Source: Apostichopus japonicus (Eukaryota > Echinodermata > Holothuroidea > Aspidochirotida > Stichopodidae). From it: a stretch of DNA of 64,000 nucleotides. The notes below the pieces were generated by a model, which saw only the letters and a program-made list of their open reading frames with translations, searched no databases and was not told the DNA's origin. The stretch spans positions 7,843,001 through 7,907,000 of the forward strand of contig NC_092577.1 of the NCBI RefSeq assembly GCF_037975245.1, written 5' to 3'. Below, piece after piece: positions 35,871 through 48,878 of this stretch (positions are counted from its first letter, which is position 1; each line of letters opens with the position of its first letter). Made by a program: the position numbers and the translations under genes.

Positions 35871-37512
35871 AGATATCGGTAGGAATCAGTGTATAGATTT
35901 AACTGTTCATGTTTTATAGTTTACACAATCAAAGAATTTATTTGATATCTGATATTTATGCCTTGCTGTGTTTATTCTGTCATGTCAGCCTTTCTAAAGT
36001 ACCTGCTGTACGTATATGCATTGCTCTCATTGACGTCTTTTAATACAAACCATTGTAAGTTTCCGATGTATTTTGTTCTATGTGCGTAATATGCCTAAAA
36101 ATTACGAAAACTGTTTAGATGAAACTACAAGCGGTGATGGCCAACTCTGTATAGGCTATGTCTTGACAAGAAATCTACATTTGGTTTACGAAAATTAAAA
36201 CAACGTAAAACCACTGTTTATTACACAAATAAAAAGAAATATATATACATAATTTGACAAAAGAAAGTATAGATATAATGAGCTAGAGCGGGATTCTAAC
36301 AAGTACGATTAAGATTGCAAGGGACCATGATTAGAGTCCCGTTGTAGAAACAAATAATATTTTGTCCTGTTCATATTGATCGTCCTGGTCATTTCTCCTT
36401 TGTTGATTAACTTCATTAAGGCAGGCTTTCAATGAACGGAAGAACTCAGTTATAGTTTAAGTCATCAACACTGCCTCTTTTGTATGAACGGTTAGATGTT
36501 TTCAAATTATAGAATCATGTTAGAAAACTGAGAAGATAATTCCTTTTTTTCATTTAAAGAACTTTATATGCTTCAGTTAGGCGACAATATGGTCCAGTAG
36601 CGCAATGGCGTTCACATGATATCAAAGGTCTGGGAGGAGAGGTGGAGCTGGGTATCAATTACTCCCTACTGTTTAATGTATTGGAGCCTGAACTTTTGTG
36701 CTAGCTCCAGAGGCGGATGAAGGACCTCATAGAGTAGGAGGACTGAGCTGGATTATTGAAACAGGCTGCTATATGAGATGGGAGTCTGGAGATCCTGCCC
36801 CGGATAGATAAATATAACTTTAGACATAAAATTATGCACTGTGCATATTTAGACTATAAAGCAGGTCCATATAAGTAATTCTCAACGCAATGTTTACTTA
36901 TAAATGATAACATAATAGTAAGGGCAATGATACAACCGTATCAAGGGTCCAATTCTCACCAGGATGATTACAACAATCCACAGATTGAACCATCTCCCAA
37001 TGACTGACGATCTAAGATGTTACCACGACCCACATGCACTATACCCTACACTTGCGCCCGACTGACGATCCGAGGTGGGGCCACGGCCCACATCTCCTGA
37101 CTAACGATCCGAGATAGAGCAATGGCCCATGTGCCCTCCTCCACCCCTTGCGCACTGTACTGTAGGAGCGTTTAATGCCAGGTACGGTCCCGAGGACAAT
37201 GCCGGGCCCCCTCTTTTCACTGACACATTTCACATATTGTTTGTTATAGCCCCTCCATACTTCTCCCGGGGGCGCAATATGATTGCGAGGCCTCCAGACT
37301 GCAAAATGATGCTATCATTACATCACGTCAACTCCAATTTATACGACTATGCTTGCGTGTGTTATAAAACTCATCAACTTTCCACATCATTATGGGGAGG
37401 GGAAGAGAGAAGAGGGGAAGGAGAAGTGGAGGGGTGGAAGGGGAGGTAGAAGCAAGGGAAGGGTAGGGGAAGGGCGGGGCACGTGTTCACATTTCCCAGT
37501 GGCTACGGTACT

Positions 37513-37576
<64 letters not shown>

Positions 37577-39277
37577 TGTACAAAATGATACGTATACAGG
37601 CAGGCATACGCAAGTATCCATATATCAGTGAATCCAATGAGATGTTGTTTATAATAGAGACGACAAGCCGGTACCACAAGACGCAGGGAACTTTGTCTAG
37701 AAGAGTCAATTACTGAATCAAAGTTAACTGTTCAGAGAAATCTCGTGCTATGCTAAGCATGGCTAATGATCGAAAACTTGACCAAAGGCAGATCACGCCG
37801 TACTGTAAACACAAGAAGCCTATCTCGTAACAATATAACTATAATTCTGGTTTTGATATACACCCAGATCACCGGAAATGGCACTTCTCGGGCTTGAAAA
37901 TGACCAACCAGATGTAAAACTTTGCCTGAGAACCATTTTTCCCCCTCCATCCAAAACCTTTTCGAAGATTGTCAAATATCATGTTCGATCTCATCGCATC
38001 CCCTGTGGATCATTGCTTTTGTAGGTGATTCTACGTCGCGGCCCACAATACCCGTCAGCCCTATTTTTCAAGGTTTTAAGCCCATTATTTTTTTCAGAAT
38101 TTAAAAATTCACATTTCTCCTGGAATAAATATAATTCAAAACATACCCATATTGATTGAAATTCATCTATGGACAACCAATATAGAAAAACCTCCTTCAA
38201 ACCCTAACAGACCGGTCAAAATTGCACTTGTAGAGGTAAGTATGATGAAGAATGTTGGTCAGGGAATTTTCGAAAATCCAGGCAGAGTTAGTTTATTGGT
38301 GTATAAATATCAAAACCTCTTATAACAGCTACTATAAAACTTCGTTTTGTTGAAGGAAATGAAAATGAAACAGATATTGCCGAAACCAAACACTACACAC
38401 ATAGACAGTTTGGAGGCTATTTATCCTGGAACGCTATTTTTATGCTCACTGCTATGATGTGGTATCTGTTGTTTGCTTTACAAATTTGAATAATTCATGA
38501 AATAGGTAACTGTTATCTGTTTATTGTGCAATGCCCTATGTTCTTTTCATTTCGAAAGACGCACAGTTTCAAGTTCATTGCACACTGAAGGCTTCCCTTC
38601 TCTATGTGCCTCCAGTTAAGGGAAGATCTTGGAATTTTCATCCCTAGATATCGCTAGATATTGATAGATATCCATACAGTACAGTGTCCTTTGGATATCT
38701 TGGGATTTTTCGGGGCCTGATCTTGAGAAATTGCAATGTCGGCAGTGGTCACACTCACTAATGCACAATCCAAGCACTTCGTCCTCGTTCTGGCGTAGTA
38801 ACGAATGTTCAAAATAGAACGAAATATAATTAGCATGGGTTATACGTAGGTATCAACATACGTGTTTTAGTTTTTTTGTTTTTTTTGAGTGCATGAATGG
38901 GTTCGGATATGATTAGGGGAGGTGATAAAGAGGGCAAGGGGAGCAGGCTGTTGAAAAGGGTGGTATATTGGTCAATTTGAAGCAATGTATAAAATAGACA
39001 AGGATTTTGTATGGGTTATGTGCGGATATAAGAGTTTTAGTATGTTCTTCTTGGGTAAAGTGGATGGTATCGGATAGAGGGATGTTGAGGTAGGAAGGGC
39101 AAGGAGAGCCGGCTGCTGAAAGGGTGGCATATTGGTCCTATTTATTTTAAAAGGACCCCGCCATTTTCTACTATGTATAACATAAACAAGGTATATGAGG
39201 AAATGTTTACACATGCAGTTGCAACAATAATCGTTCCAGTGGCGTAATCTGTTCAGTCGGAACTCTTATGAAGCACA
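35871..39277. other. Intergenic, no gene recognised
   Basis: AT-rich sequence with a GA-rich patch at about 37393-37475 and a TA microsatellite. Short frames in it lack splice context. Confidence 0.5.
37514..37576. repeat. (TA)n microsatellite
   Basis: An uninterrupted TA dinucleotide run of about 60 bp. Reading frames that cross it encode YIYIYI and are not genes. Confidence 0.95.
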
Positions 39278-41166
39278 CACTGAAAAAATAAACTAGTCAA
39301 TATTGCCACGGACTAACGTTAAATTAGTCTGTAACGTTAGTCAATGCACACGGACTAGCAAAAATCTTCGTTTCATCGCTGCTTCTTAGTTAGTTTACAC
39401 TGACTAAGGAAAATATAATCGCAGCTTAGTCGGTGGCGACGGACTAAGGTATTTTAACCCATGGACTAAGAACGATACGGACACCCGATTTACGCCATAA
39501 TCGTAGCTTAGTCGGTGTCGACAGACTAATGTATTTTAACCCAATTCGATTCACTTCAATTTGGAAACCGAGAGGCAACGGCAGCTTGCTGGGCTTGGCA
39601 TAGTTTCATACGATCACTCTAAGCAACTTTCAACCGTAAATCACCCAAGAAGGTCTTTAGAAGAATGGAGGTATTAACTGCATCATCGGCCTACCTGTTA
39701 TTCCTTTAATTTGAAGGTAAAATCAAAGTTAATTGTTAGGCCACTGGCACTAGTACTGTATTATGGTTAGTGTAGCGCTACCGTTGTCACGTTGGCGTTT
39801 CGCAATACACAAGTGCAATGACAGTGAGTAGCCTATAGGCTTCTACTGGGTACTGCAGTGCATTCTCAACACTAAAGTGTGCATCCTAAACACCAATTAA
39901 CAATGTGTTATGTGTGTATTGGGCTAGATTGAACAGTGGCACATAATCTTCTTATTTATTCCCAAACAAATGCTGGAACTATAAGGCTCAATAGTTTATT
40001 TGAAGTCTACACTCATTTGGTAAAGATTTCCTGTAATTTCCCATGTGAATCTAAATGGGTAGGCTTTGTGATATTGAATAAGCAAGGCTAGACCTTCAAA
40101 CGTACAGTCACAGTAGGCTGAACAAATTATGTTGGCTAGTCAACGGTATTATATGTTGCGAGCAGTCAGGATGCACGCTTCAGTTCTATTTAACCTTTTC
40201 ATTTATCATTTTTTAGTATTTAATTTCCGGTCACGCCCAGGAAACAATTGCGACATTCCTTCACGGTCGACTTGCTTACTGTAAGAAGTATTAACCGTTT
40301 TTTCTCAGGAAAGCTTGATAGTCTGAAGTTATTATAACATGTGCTTTTAGTATACTGCCAAAAGAGTAAGTTGTTGTATTTGCATTGATATTTTATGTAG
40401 AAGTAACGGAAAATTGAGTATGTTTAGTTTGGTCTAATTGCACGTTTTTTTTTCTGTCCAATGTTGTGCAGGGTTCACTTGCGCGAATTCAAATTATTCT
40501 GTTTATGTATATGTATATGCATCGATTCTTAGATTATGATGTTTTTTGACATTTATTTGTAATTCAAGCATATCTGTTTAGTAGCAAAGTTTAAAGGTTA
40601 AGATTAATTAGTTTTCTCTTTTTGATCCTAGATTGAATGAAACTCATTGGCGTAAATAATAGATCAGATGATACAGTTTAACGCAGTTGCTAAAACTCTG
40701 GGTATTCTCTAGTCTTCGCCGGTCCATTATATACTTTAGTACTACTAGTAGACTATATCAAAACGACCGAAGACAAACTTAGTGTAACAAAGTATTGATT
40801 CTCCTCTAGCCTAGGTCTAAACAGGCTTGTTATGTGAGCAAGCAAAATAACAACCAAAAACGATTAGGCCTATAAATAAGTTGGCTCAGTGCATTTCTGT
40901 TTCTAAAATTTTATATTTTTAAAGATCATAAAAACAAACAAAGATTTAGCCCATGTTTTATTATCTCTGTATTCTGGGCATTTGATTCTGGTTGCAATGG
41001 TGATGACACTCTCGTTCAAATTTTCAGCTTCATACAGTCTGCTTCAAACTTTGGGATTGTTTTTTGAGACTATAGTGGAAGCAAATCTCACATAACTTTG
41101 TGGTGACAACTTTATTATTTTTTTTTTTCAATTGATGAATACTTTGCTGTTTCTTTCTTCCAGCAG

Positions 41167-41378
41167 GAATTGAAAAGCCAAATATCTAAGTCAAGGGTGA
41201 GCTTTCCTGTGATGTACGACACCAGTGTGGAGGCAACAACAGAAGAGGAGAACTGTGTTATATATGGCTTAAAGACATGTTTTAAGATGATATATTGGTA
41301 CCCTTCGCAGAACAAAAGAGTTTATCCAAGAGTCCAAAAAGCAAAGGAACAAGTACCACAGAGAAAAAAGATGGAAGA
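41167..41378 (+). CDS. Candidate exon inside the CACTG element
   Basis: An acceptor TTCCAGCAG (to 41166) is followed by 212 nt open in one frame (ELKSQISKSRVSFPVMYDTS... CVIYGLKTCFKMIYWYP... QRKKMEE), then a donor GA|GTGAGT. A second block at 43306-43336 (acceptor TCTGTTCACAG) joins in phase to add SIMVQILAS and a stop, skipping the foldback. Protein-like but of no family I know. It could be a captured host exon or transposon gene remnant. Confidence 0.32.
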
Positions 41379-41512
41379 GTGAGTTTAACTATTGTACCCA
41401 ACTGTTTAATGATATTTAAGATACTTTTCACAACCTGTTTTAAAAAAAAAACCAGTCTAGTATATCATTTACGTGCAAGCTTCATAAGTTTGGTCAAATT
41501 TTCACTGATCTG

Positions 41513-43053
41513 TAGAGCGGGAGTCCAGAGGGTTTGGTTAGCTGGGAAGGTAACCAATTGCCTGGTTCATCACAATGTTCACAATGCATTCCTGTATATG
41601 ATACCTGATGACTGGCAAACCGACTGTGGTGGATGTGGCTGAGAGAGCAATTTTAAAGTCACCTAATAGCTAACCTAGAGCAGCTTTCATGGTAACCACA
41701 TCAAAGTAAGAACAATGTGTCAGGTATGGCCCCAAGAGCAACAAATGGCCATTGCCAGTAATTATTGGTGGTGGGGTACCCCTGCCAGTGATCTATAATT
41801 GACCCCTCACGGCTGACCTAGGTCAGCTCATGAGGTAACCACTTGAAACCTTCTGGAAAATGTTGGTTAGGACTTCAGATACAAGGGATGGGCATTGCCA
41901 GTAAATTTTATTGGTGGGGTACCCCTGCTAGTAGACCCCCAATATGCCCATCCCCTCATTGACCTAGGTGAGCTCATGATTTGACCAGTTGAAACCTACA
42001 GGAAAATGATAGGTATCACTTCATATGTAAGGATGGGCATTTCCAGTATTTTATATTGGTGGGCCACCACTGCCAGAGTCTGCCCATCCCTTACATATAG
42101 AATCCTGTCAATAATTTTCCAGTAGTTTTCAACTGGTTAAATCATGAGCTGGCCTAGATCAATGAGGGGGGGGGGGGGGGCTTTTTGGGGGTCTACTGGC
42201 AGGGGTACCCCACTAATATAAATTACTGGAAATGCCCATCCCTTACATATATATAGAGTCCTGCCAATCATTTTACAGTAGTTTTCAACTGGTTACCTCA
42301 TGAGCTAATCTAGGTCAATGGGGGATGGGCATTTTGGGGGTCTACTGACAGGGTTACCCCACCAATGTAAATGACTGGAAATGCCCATCCCTTACATATG
42401 AAGTGATACCTATCATTTTCCAGTAATTTTTCAACTGGTTTTCTCATGAGCTGACCTAAGTCAATGAGGGAATGGGCATTTTGGGGGTCTACTGGCAGGG
42501 GTACCCCCCCCCCAATATAAATTACTGGAAATTCCCATCCCTTACATATGAAGTGATACCATTTTCCAGTAGTTTTCAACTGGTTACATCATGAGCTCAT
42601 CTAGGTCAATGGGGAATGGGCATTTTGGGGGTCTACTGGCAGGGGTACCCCACCAATAAAAATTACTGGCAATGCCCATCAGTTGTATCTGAAGCCCTAA
42701 CCAACATTTTCCAGTAGGTTTCAAGTGGTTACCTCATGAGCTGACCTAGGTCAGCCTTGAGGGGTCAATTATAGATCACTGGCAGGGGTACCCCACCACC
42801 AATAATTACTGGCAATGGCCATTTGTTGCTCTTGGGGCAATACCTGACATATTGTACTTACTTTGATGTGTTACCATGAAAACTGATCTAGGTTAGCTAT
42901 CAGGTGACTTTAAAATTGCTCTCCCAGCCACACCCACCACAGTCGGTTTGCCAGTCGTCTGGTTTCATATACAGGAATGCACTGTGAACATTGTGATGTA
43001 CAAGGCAATTGGTTACCTTCCCAGCTAACCAAACCCTCTGGGATCCCGGTCTA
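41513..43053. mobile_element. Foldback element with long inverted arms
   Basis: The left arm CCAGAGGGTTTGGTTAGCTG (near 41525) reappears reversed near 43025-43043, and the match continues inward for several hundred bases. Arms are built of repeats of about 115-120 bp containing GGTGGGGTACCCCTGCCAG and TGACCTAGGTCAGCTCATGA; the orientation flips near 42080-42170 beside a poly-G tract. Total length about 1.54 kb. No target duplication was identified and no coding frame is credible. Confidence 0.75.
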
Positions 43054-44440
43054 TTGGGATCATTATTAACATGATTAACATAATTATTAAGCTTTGAGAA
43101 ATAACTTGGTGTTATGCTGTGCAAAGCTAATAATAATTTGGTAAAGCTGCTATTCCTGGCTTATAATTTGAGGGATCTAGATTTAAATGTATACCTCCCA
43201 ATATGTTATAAAATTTTAATGTAAATGTATGTTTATGATAATGTGAGTTATCATGTGCTATATCTGTATCTGTGCTTACACGTATATCATATTTTCTGTT
43301 CACAGGTCAATAATGGTGCAGATTTTGGCTTCCTGAAGACAAGTGGGAGGCCATTTGTAGTTAAGAGAAACACTCTTTGTTCGTGAAGACTTAACTGGTG
43401 TCGATTTGGGGTACCACTTTAAAACGAAAGTCATGAGGAACCCTTGCCCAAGACTCAACTTTGCATTATTGTGCAGTGCTATACTTTTGCGATTCATGTT
43501 TGATCCATTAACTTGTCTTAACTTTGTTGGAAAAAAAATCAGATTTTCAGATTTTATTTACAGTGATTTCTTCTCTATCTGTCGAAAGTCAGCCTTTTGT
43601 AGACATCAGAAGTTTTATCAGAAATAAATACTGCCAACGTACACATTATTTGTGTTTCTTCTGCTCTCTTTTCTTTCAGTGATACTAGTCAGTGAAACTA
43701 GTAGGGTTTAATTCTTTCAGTGAATCTAGTCAGTACAACTAGTCAGTCGATACCGACTAAGAAAGGTTAGTCGGGAGAGGCACCATCCTGACTAATGTAA
43801 AACCTGCTATAAACTAGTCGGTGGCTCATATAAATTAGTCGGTAAAGACCGACTAATGTCACCAACTAATGTAACTGACTAATAAACATTTACCGACTAA
43901 AAAATTGTTGATCGACTAAGCTGACGGACTAAGATGACCGACTAAGAAATCCAACTGACTAAGGAATAAATTAGTCGGTATAGCAACTGACTAAGGCTAT
44001 GTTAGTCGGGAGAGGCACCAGATGGACTAACGTTTTGTTAGTCGGTGAACCAATTTAAGTTTTCAGTGCACAGACTACGGAAAATTGTGTGCAATTCTTC
44101 ATTTTCAAGTTAGTGTATTACGCGAATTGTCTCTGACAGTAGTTTCCAAGTATCCTTCAAAAGTGTTGGAAGCTTTTCCACTATACTATCCCCTGAAACG
44201 GAATTTGATTTTTTTTCATACGCCCACAGGCATATTCATGATATCCAACCCAACCTCGTGTGAATCCTCAGATTTAAAGAAGGAAACAACTGTGCCACTG
44301 TTCAAGTGTTTCCAAGTTGTACTCAAGTATGTGGTTCTTTCTTTTTTATTTCCTTCCAGTATACATATAAACTTTATAGAGACGAGTCATAAAATACCTC
44401 AACAAGATGAATAACTAATATGAAAGGTGATATTTTTTCT

Positions 44441-44890
44441 TTAAGATGATAGGATATCATATCAAATACATTTACACATACAAAAGTAAATACATAAAAC
44501 GATATAACAAACAGACTTCAACAAAAAGTCCAAGAATAACAAATATAAAAGGGGAAAAATGTTAAGATGATAGGATATCATATAAAATGCATCTAACCAT
44601 ACAAACGTTAATACATGAAACGATATAACAAACAGACTTCAACAAAAAGTCCAAGAATAACAAATATAAAAGGGGAAAAATGTTAAGATGATAGGATATC
44701 ATATAAAATGCATCTAACCATACAAACGTTAATACATGAAACGATATAACAAACAGACTTCAACAAAAAGTCCAAGAATAACAAATATAAAAGGGGAAAA
44801 ATGTTAAGATGATAGGATATCATATAAAATACATCTACTCATACAATCGTTAATACATGAAACGATATAACAAACAGACTACAACAAACA
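44441..44890 (+). repeat. 121-bp tandem repeat, about 3.7 units
   Basis: TTAAGATGATAGGATATCAT starts units at 44441, 44562, 44683 and 44804, an exact period of 121 bp. Units 2 and 3 are nearly identical, so expansion is recent. The last unit is incomplete. Non-coding. Confidence 0.92.
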
Positions 44891-45402
44891 TTCTAAGTGC
44901 TCGGATGGAATGTATAAAGCTGCACGGTAAATAAATGAGTTTCTGTAAACTTACGTTCGGTATTTTGTGGGGATTTCTTAAATTTATGTTCGATTTGTGC
45001 AGGAGACTTTTCGTACAGTATACAAAGGGTGATCCCAATCACTGTAAATCTTATTAGCCATTCTTTTAAACTCAGGCCTTGCAGCAGCATTTACTTTTTC
45101 TAAAAGTATATTGTAATCTATAAATTAAATATAGCTGCTGTGTATTTAAAAACTTGTGCCAGGGTAGGATCATAGTATCGAAAACATTTTCCTTTCGAAT
45201 TTTGGTTAAAGAGAGACACAACGTAAGCCACACTAGATAATGTAAAATATACTTTTTTTAATACCTTGATACATTGCAAGAAAATGTCAAACTGTCGTCG
45301 CTGTATACTCCCAGTACTCAATTGTTGGAGGTTCTAGCCACCTCAGATTCCTCAACAATAACAAGTTGCGATCTTGATAGAATAAGACATTCATGTTTTA
45401 TG

Positions 45403-45900
45403 GTTTCATTTTAAAAACAAATTTCCTAAAGGGGGTAAAACCAATAAAGTCTTGCGGTCACATGTTGGAACTATGTCATTAACAGAACACTGGTAATTTA
45501 ATTGGTCAGTTTCAACAGGATTCTTATGAATTGTGCATGATACAGCAGTATCATCGGCATATTTTGTAACAGAAATGTGTGAGTTTGACTTAATTTCATA
45601 GGTATATATAGTAAATAATGTAGCAGATAATGGACCCACCCCCCCCCCCCCCTTTAAGGCACACCGAACTTTATTTCCGATATATCCGATAACCTTTTAT
45701 CCAACTGAGCTTGTCTAGACCATCATTGAAGAAATTGTGTCAGCCAATGAATAAGCCAGGTTTCTTTGATAAATCGTAAAAGATCCTTCATTAATTGATT
45801 TGGCAAGACAGTATGAAACGCATTTGAAAAGTCAAGAAAAAGAGCATTTGTTATAATTCTTTCCTTACAATTGAAATGAGACACAATATCATGGTTTAAT
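45403..45900 (-). pseudogene. Degenerate non-LTR retrotransposon reverse transcriptase
   Basis: On the minus strand two adjoining frames hold reverse-transcriptase blocks in the right order: ALFLDFSNAFHTVLPNQLM (catalytic aspartate block), then a GVP motif, LSATLFTIYTYEI, and KYADDTAV (the YxDD catalytic box). A stop lies after TQFLQ, and the GVP-to-PLSATLF junction is broken by a C homopolymer (around 45640-45652), so the copy is dead. Motif order and spacing fit a LINE of the CR1/L2/Jockey-like group, but I cannot assign the clade. No endonuclease region or 3' tail was recognised. Confidence 0.8.
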
Positions 45901-45905
45901 CAAAC

Positions 45906-47137
45906 GTTTGATATCTACAATACATGGTTTCTTCGAGTGGCTTGCAAATTCCTTTCTGGAGCAGAAAGTTCCTTCTCGTTCCTTATGTAGAGCAACTTAT
46001 GGGTTAACAATCTCAATGTATGGAAACCAGGGCCGAGGGTCTATCAGTTTGGTGATGTTCATTTGGTTTGTGTGTCCATATTCCGACTTGCTTTATTTTT
46101 CGAAAAAGGTCTGGTATAACTTCCCATGTGATCCTGGATTTCTTAGCCTGTGGAAGAAAACATGGCTCTGTCAAATCTGAAGGTTGCTATACAGATTTCC
46201 TAGTAATTCGGCCTAAACGCCCACCCCCCCATCCTCCTAGTCCTTTGTAGCAAAATAACTACTTAAAAATAAACAATGCTAGTACGTTCTAAACTTTCTT
46301 GTAAAAGTATTTAACTTTCAGCTATGTAACTATGTATTACTAAGCCAGATAAAGGTAGTGATAAGTAAGGCTAGAGTAATGCTCGTGATGAGCAAAGCCG
46401 ACAACAGCTATGAGAAACCTTACTTCTTTAGGGAGAGGTTACATATTCAACCTTTCTTTATGTATGAAACTGAAGACTGGAGGAATGCTTAAGTGGAAAT
46501 GAGCTGGCGTTTGCATGTTTTAATTTGTCATTATACTGGTATTTGTTTATTGAACTGTTTACATTCACATTGAAAAGGAGACAGGACACCAAAAGATTAC
46601 ATTATATCGCCCCCCCCCCCCCACCATCCCAAGTGGCACTGTGACATTACACATTGGCAAAACATAGCTCCATGCCACGACTTTTAAAAACCAATTTACT
46701 CCGGTACCGTGCGAGATAATTTGGACTTAGATATTTAAGAGATAAGTTCAAAACTAGGATCTCGATGAGATATAGGTTCATTATGATGGTTTGGGATTCA
46801 TTCCCTTTAATCCTTAGGTATGATTAGGCTAACACTGAGAATGGTTTAAATTAATTTACCTTGGTCTAAGTTTTGTGGTCTGTGCGGTCGCAATTAAAAT
46901 TTGAGTGATTTATTCATCAGTTTTATGCGAGTTACACCCATCGTCATCAATGTCCGTCGGTGACTTACACCACCTGTTTCCCCATTTCCAAACCGCTCTA
47001 AGTAGACACTGTAACACCAATTCAGTAGAGATAAATAGCGTTATTTTTTTCTACTGTCTATAGCTACTCGCGCAACAGATACAAGCATCGAATGTACTGC
47101 AATCATGTTCAGTTATTCAAAGCCAATTTATACGCTT
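45906..47137. other. Intergenic, no gene recognised
   Basis: Contains a C homopolymer at about 46609-46623. No exon-like blocks stand out. Confidence 0.5.
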
Positions 47138-47280
47138 TAACACACCAGTAGAATAACTGTGGTCGAGTGGTACGGACTTCGGTTCGTGTCACGAAGATCC
47201 GGGGTTCGATTCTTACCTTCGCCTGGTGAGTCCCAAAAGGACGAAACCGGTCGTGAAGTGGAACATTTCTGGTGTGTTAT
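47138..47280 (+). mobile_element. tRNA-derived short element with hammerhead-like core
   Basis: A box A-like TGGTCGAGTGG (about 47160) and box B-like GGGGTTCGATTC (about 47201) give a tRNA-type pol III promoter arrangement. Next comes CTGGTGA (47223-47229), a stem GTCC/GGAC closing a CAAAA loop (47230-47242) and GAAA (47243-47246), the layout of a hammerhead ribozyme catalytic core (canonical CUGANGA...GAAA). One core base deviates (G where A is expected at the fourth position). The unit is bounded by inverted 11-mers TAACACACCAG and CTGGTGTGTTA, and a TA microsatellite follows at 47308. Similar pol III plus hammerhead organisation is known in SINE-like repeats such as schistosome SM-alpha. 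Catalysis is not shown. Confidence 0.6.
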
Positions 47281-47307
47281 TCTTTATTGAAGTACTTTAT
47301 TGAAGTA

Positions 47308-47318
47308 CTATATATATA

Positions 47319-47372
<54 letters not shown>

Positions 47373-47402
47373 GTTATATATATAGTTATATATATAGTTA
47401 TA
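47308..47402. repeat. (TA)n microsatellite
   Basis: TA dinucleotide run with a few interruptions and GTTATATATA units at its 3' side. It follows the tRNA-like element and may have grown from its tail. Confidence 0.92.
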
Positions 47403-48074
47403 TATAGTTATTTGGAAGTAAACTAAATTGTACATATATAATCAGGAAACGGAGAACTGATTCACCGCATGATAATAAAATATACACGTATATGAAATAT
47501 ATTTATATGATCTAGTTGTAGCGGAGAGGTAAATACTATCCTAAAACAACAGGTTTTATGGTGGTTATGGTAAGTCTGCTACATCATTATCATTCTTGAT
47601 GAATTAATGAGGGGAAAAGCAAAGATCGATGACGTCATAGGATTTTTACAGAGGATAGAATACAGTAAATTGCACTTGTTTCTTGTGCTGAGCATGTGAG
47701 CACAAACGAGTGATTCAAAGAGCATATGAGCACACTGTGAGCAAAGAAGAGAGCCAGTGCACATATCGTGAAAACGTTTATTGAGTAGAATGAGAACGTA
47801 ACTCATCTCTATAAGGGAATAAAGAATACATAAAGATTGAATCGTAAAAATCAAACCAATCCCTTTTCCGCACATGGATTCGTTAAATAAATAAAGGAAA
47901 AGTTAAGCCTTCATCCTTCCTAGTATTGTAGGTGTACTGTATCATGGACAGATGAACAATACAACCAATCAGTAGATTCGGGCCTTTAATCAATAGTCAT
48001 CTATTGCATATCCTTCATGGGATATAATGTATCTAGTAAAGAGGCTATCGCACTTGTTTTTTTGTAAGTTAGCT

Positions 48075-48345
48075 TACATAATGATAATACGTATACCTAC
48101 TTTTAAGAACAACAATTGTAAAATTGTGGTTTCGATCCTAGCAGCGGGATCTTCTTCAAAGGCTAAATGAAGAGTAACACTAACAGAAAGGACAAACACA
48201 CGCACAGAATACAGACAGGTTAATGAGCATGGTGAACACAAAGAGATAGATGTAAGGGGATTAGTAGACAAGGGATGGAGAGAAGAAAGAAAGAAACCAA
48301 CAGGGAGAAAGCAACAGGGAGGGGTTTTGTCTTGTGATTTTGAAG
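48075..48345 (-). repeat. Dispersed retroelement 3'-end-like repeat, copy A
   Basis: On the minus strand GAAGAAGATCCCGCTGCTAG is followed by GATCGAAACC; the arms GATCC/GGATC form a short stem between GAAGA and GAAAC. A related copy lies at 54005-54300 in the same orientation and at a similar position before exon 4. GAAGA...GAAAC tails of this type remind me of the ends of Penelope-like or similar retroelements, but no reverse transcriptase adjoins it. Family assignment is tentative. Confidence 0.45.
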
Positions 48346-48878
48346 TCCTACTATGGGTTTTGACATGTTAGAGGTAAGTACTTTTTTTTATTTTTTATAA
48401 ACAATGTCCCCCTTTCCCCAATATTTAAAAAACATATTTGCTTAATACTTGCTCTTGAGTACTCTGTACATGTAATGATACAATTGTTTGCGTTCCTAAT
48501 GAAGGTTACTACGTTGGTCGCCAAGGGGTGGTTTGTAACCATGTATGCTAAAGTTGATGATGTCAGGTAGCCAATGGCCTTGTCACATAAACGAGGTACC
48601 CATATCTCAGATTATTTATTATATATACCTCAGAAGTAGAAGGTAATATGAAATACAAATAAGTAGATTTCTGACGAGAATCACTTACTCCGTTTTGGAC
48701 TTTGAAGTGAGAAAGGGACGGTGTACCCCTTTATACCAAATCACTGTCAGTGATTTCCTGACTCAGTGACTGGAGATGGTATCCTCTATTAGTATGCTGT
48801 CTGAATTTATGGTTTTGTTTTTAGGTTTTTTTTTTTATTATAGGTATAGGTATTATAGGTATTATATTTTTATTGTAG

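Larger units (their letters stand above)
39278..44068. mobile_element. CACTG-ended DNA transposon, about 4.8 kb (En/Spm-like)
   Basis: The left end is CACTGAAAA (39278) and the right end TTTTCAGTG (to 44068). CACA lies on both sides (39274-39277 and 44069-44072), so a short 2-4-bp target duplication is possible though ambiguous in a CA run. Both subterminal regions are packed with GACTAA/TTAGTC motifs: roughly nine on the left (39340-39530) and about sixteen on the right (43750-44045), in both orientations. CACTA/CACTG ends with subterminal motif arrays are the hallmark of En/Spm (CMC) elements. No recognisable transposase is present, so the copy looks non-autonomous. It hosts a foldback and two exon-like blocks. 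Confidence 0.65.

Noticed and set aside
36595-36660. tRNA-like AGTAGCGCAATGGCG start
   Set aside because: Resembles box A only; no box B at the expected distance.
37349-37709. Frames encoding YIYIYI tracts
   Set aside because: They translate the TA microsatellite.
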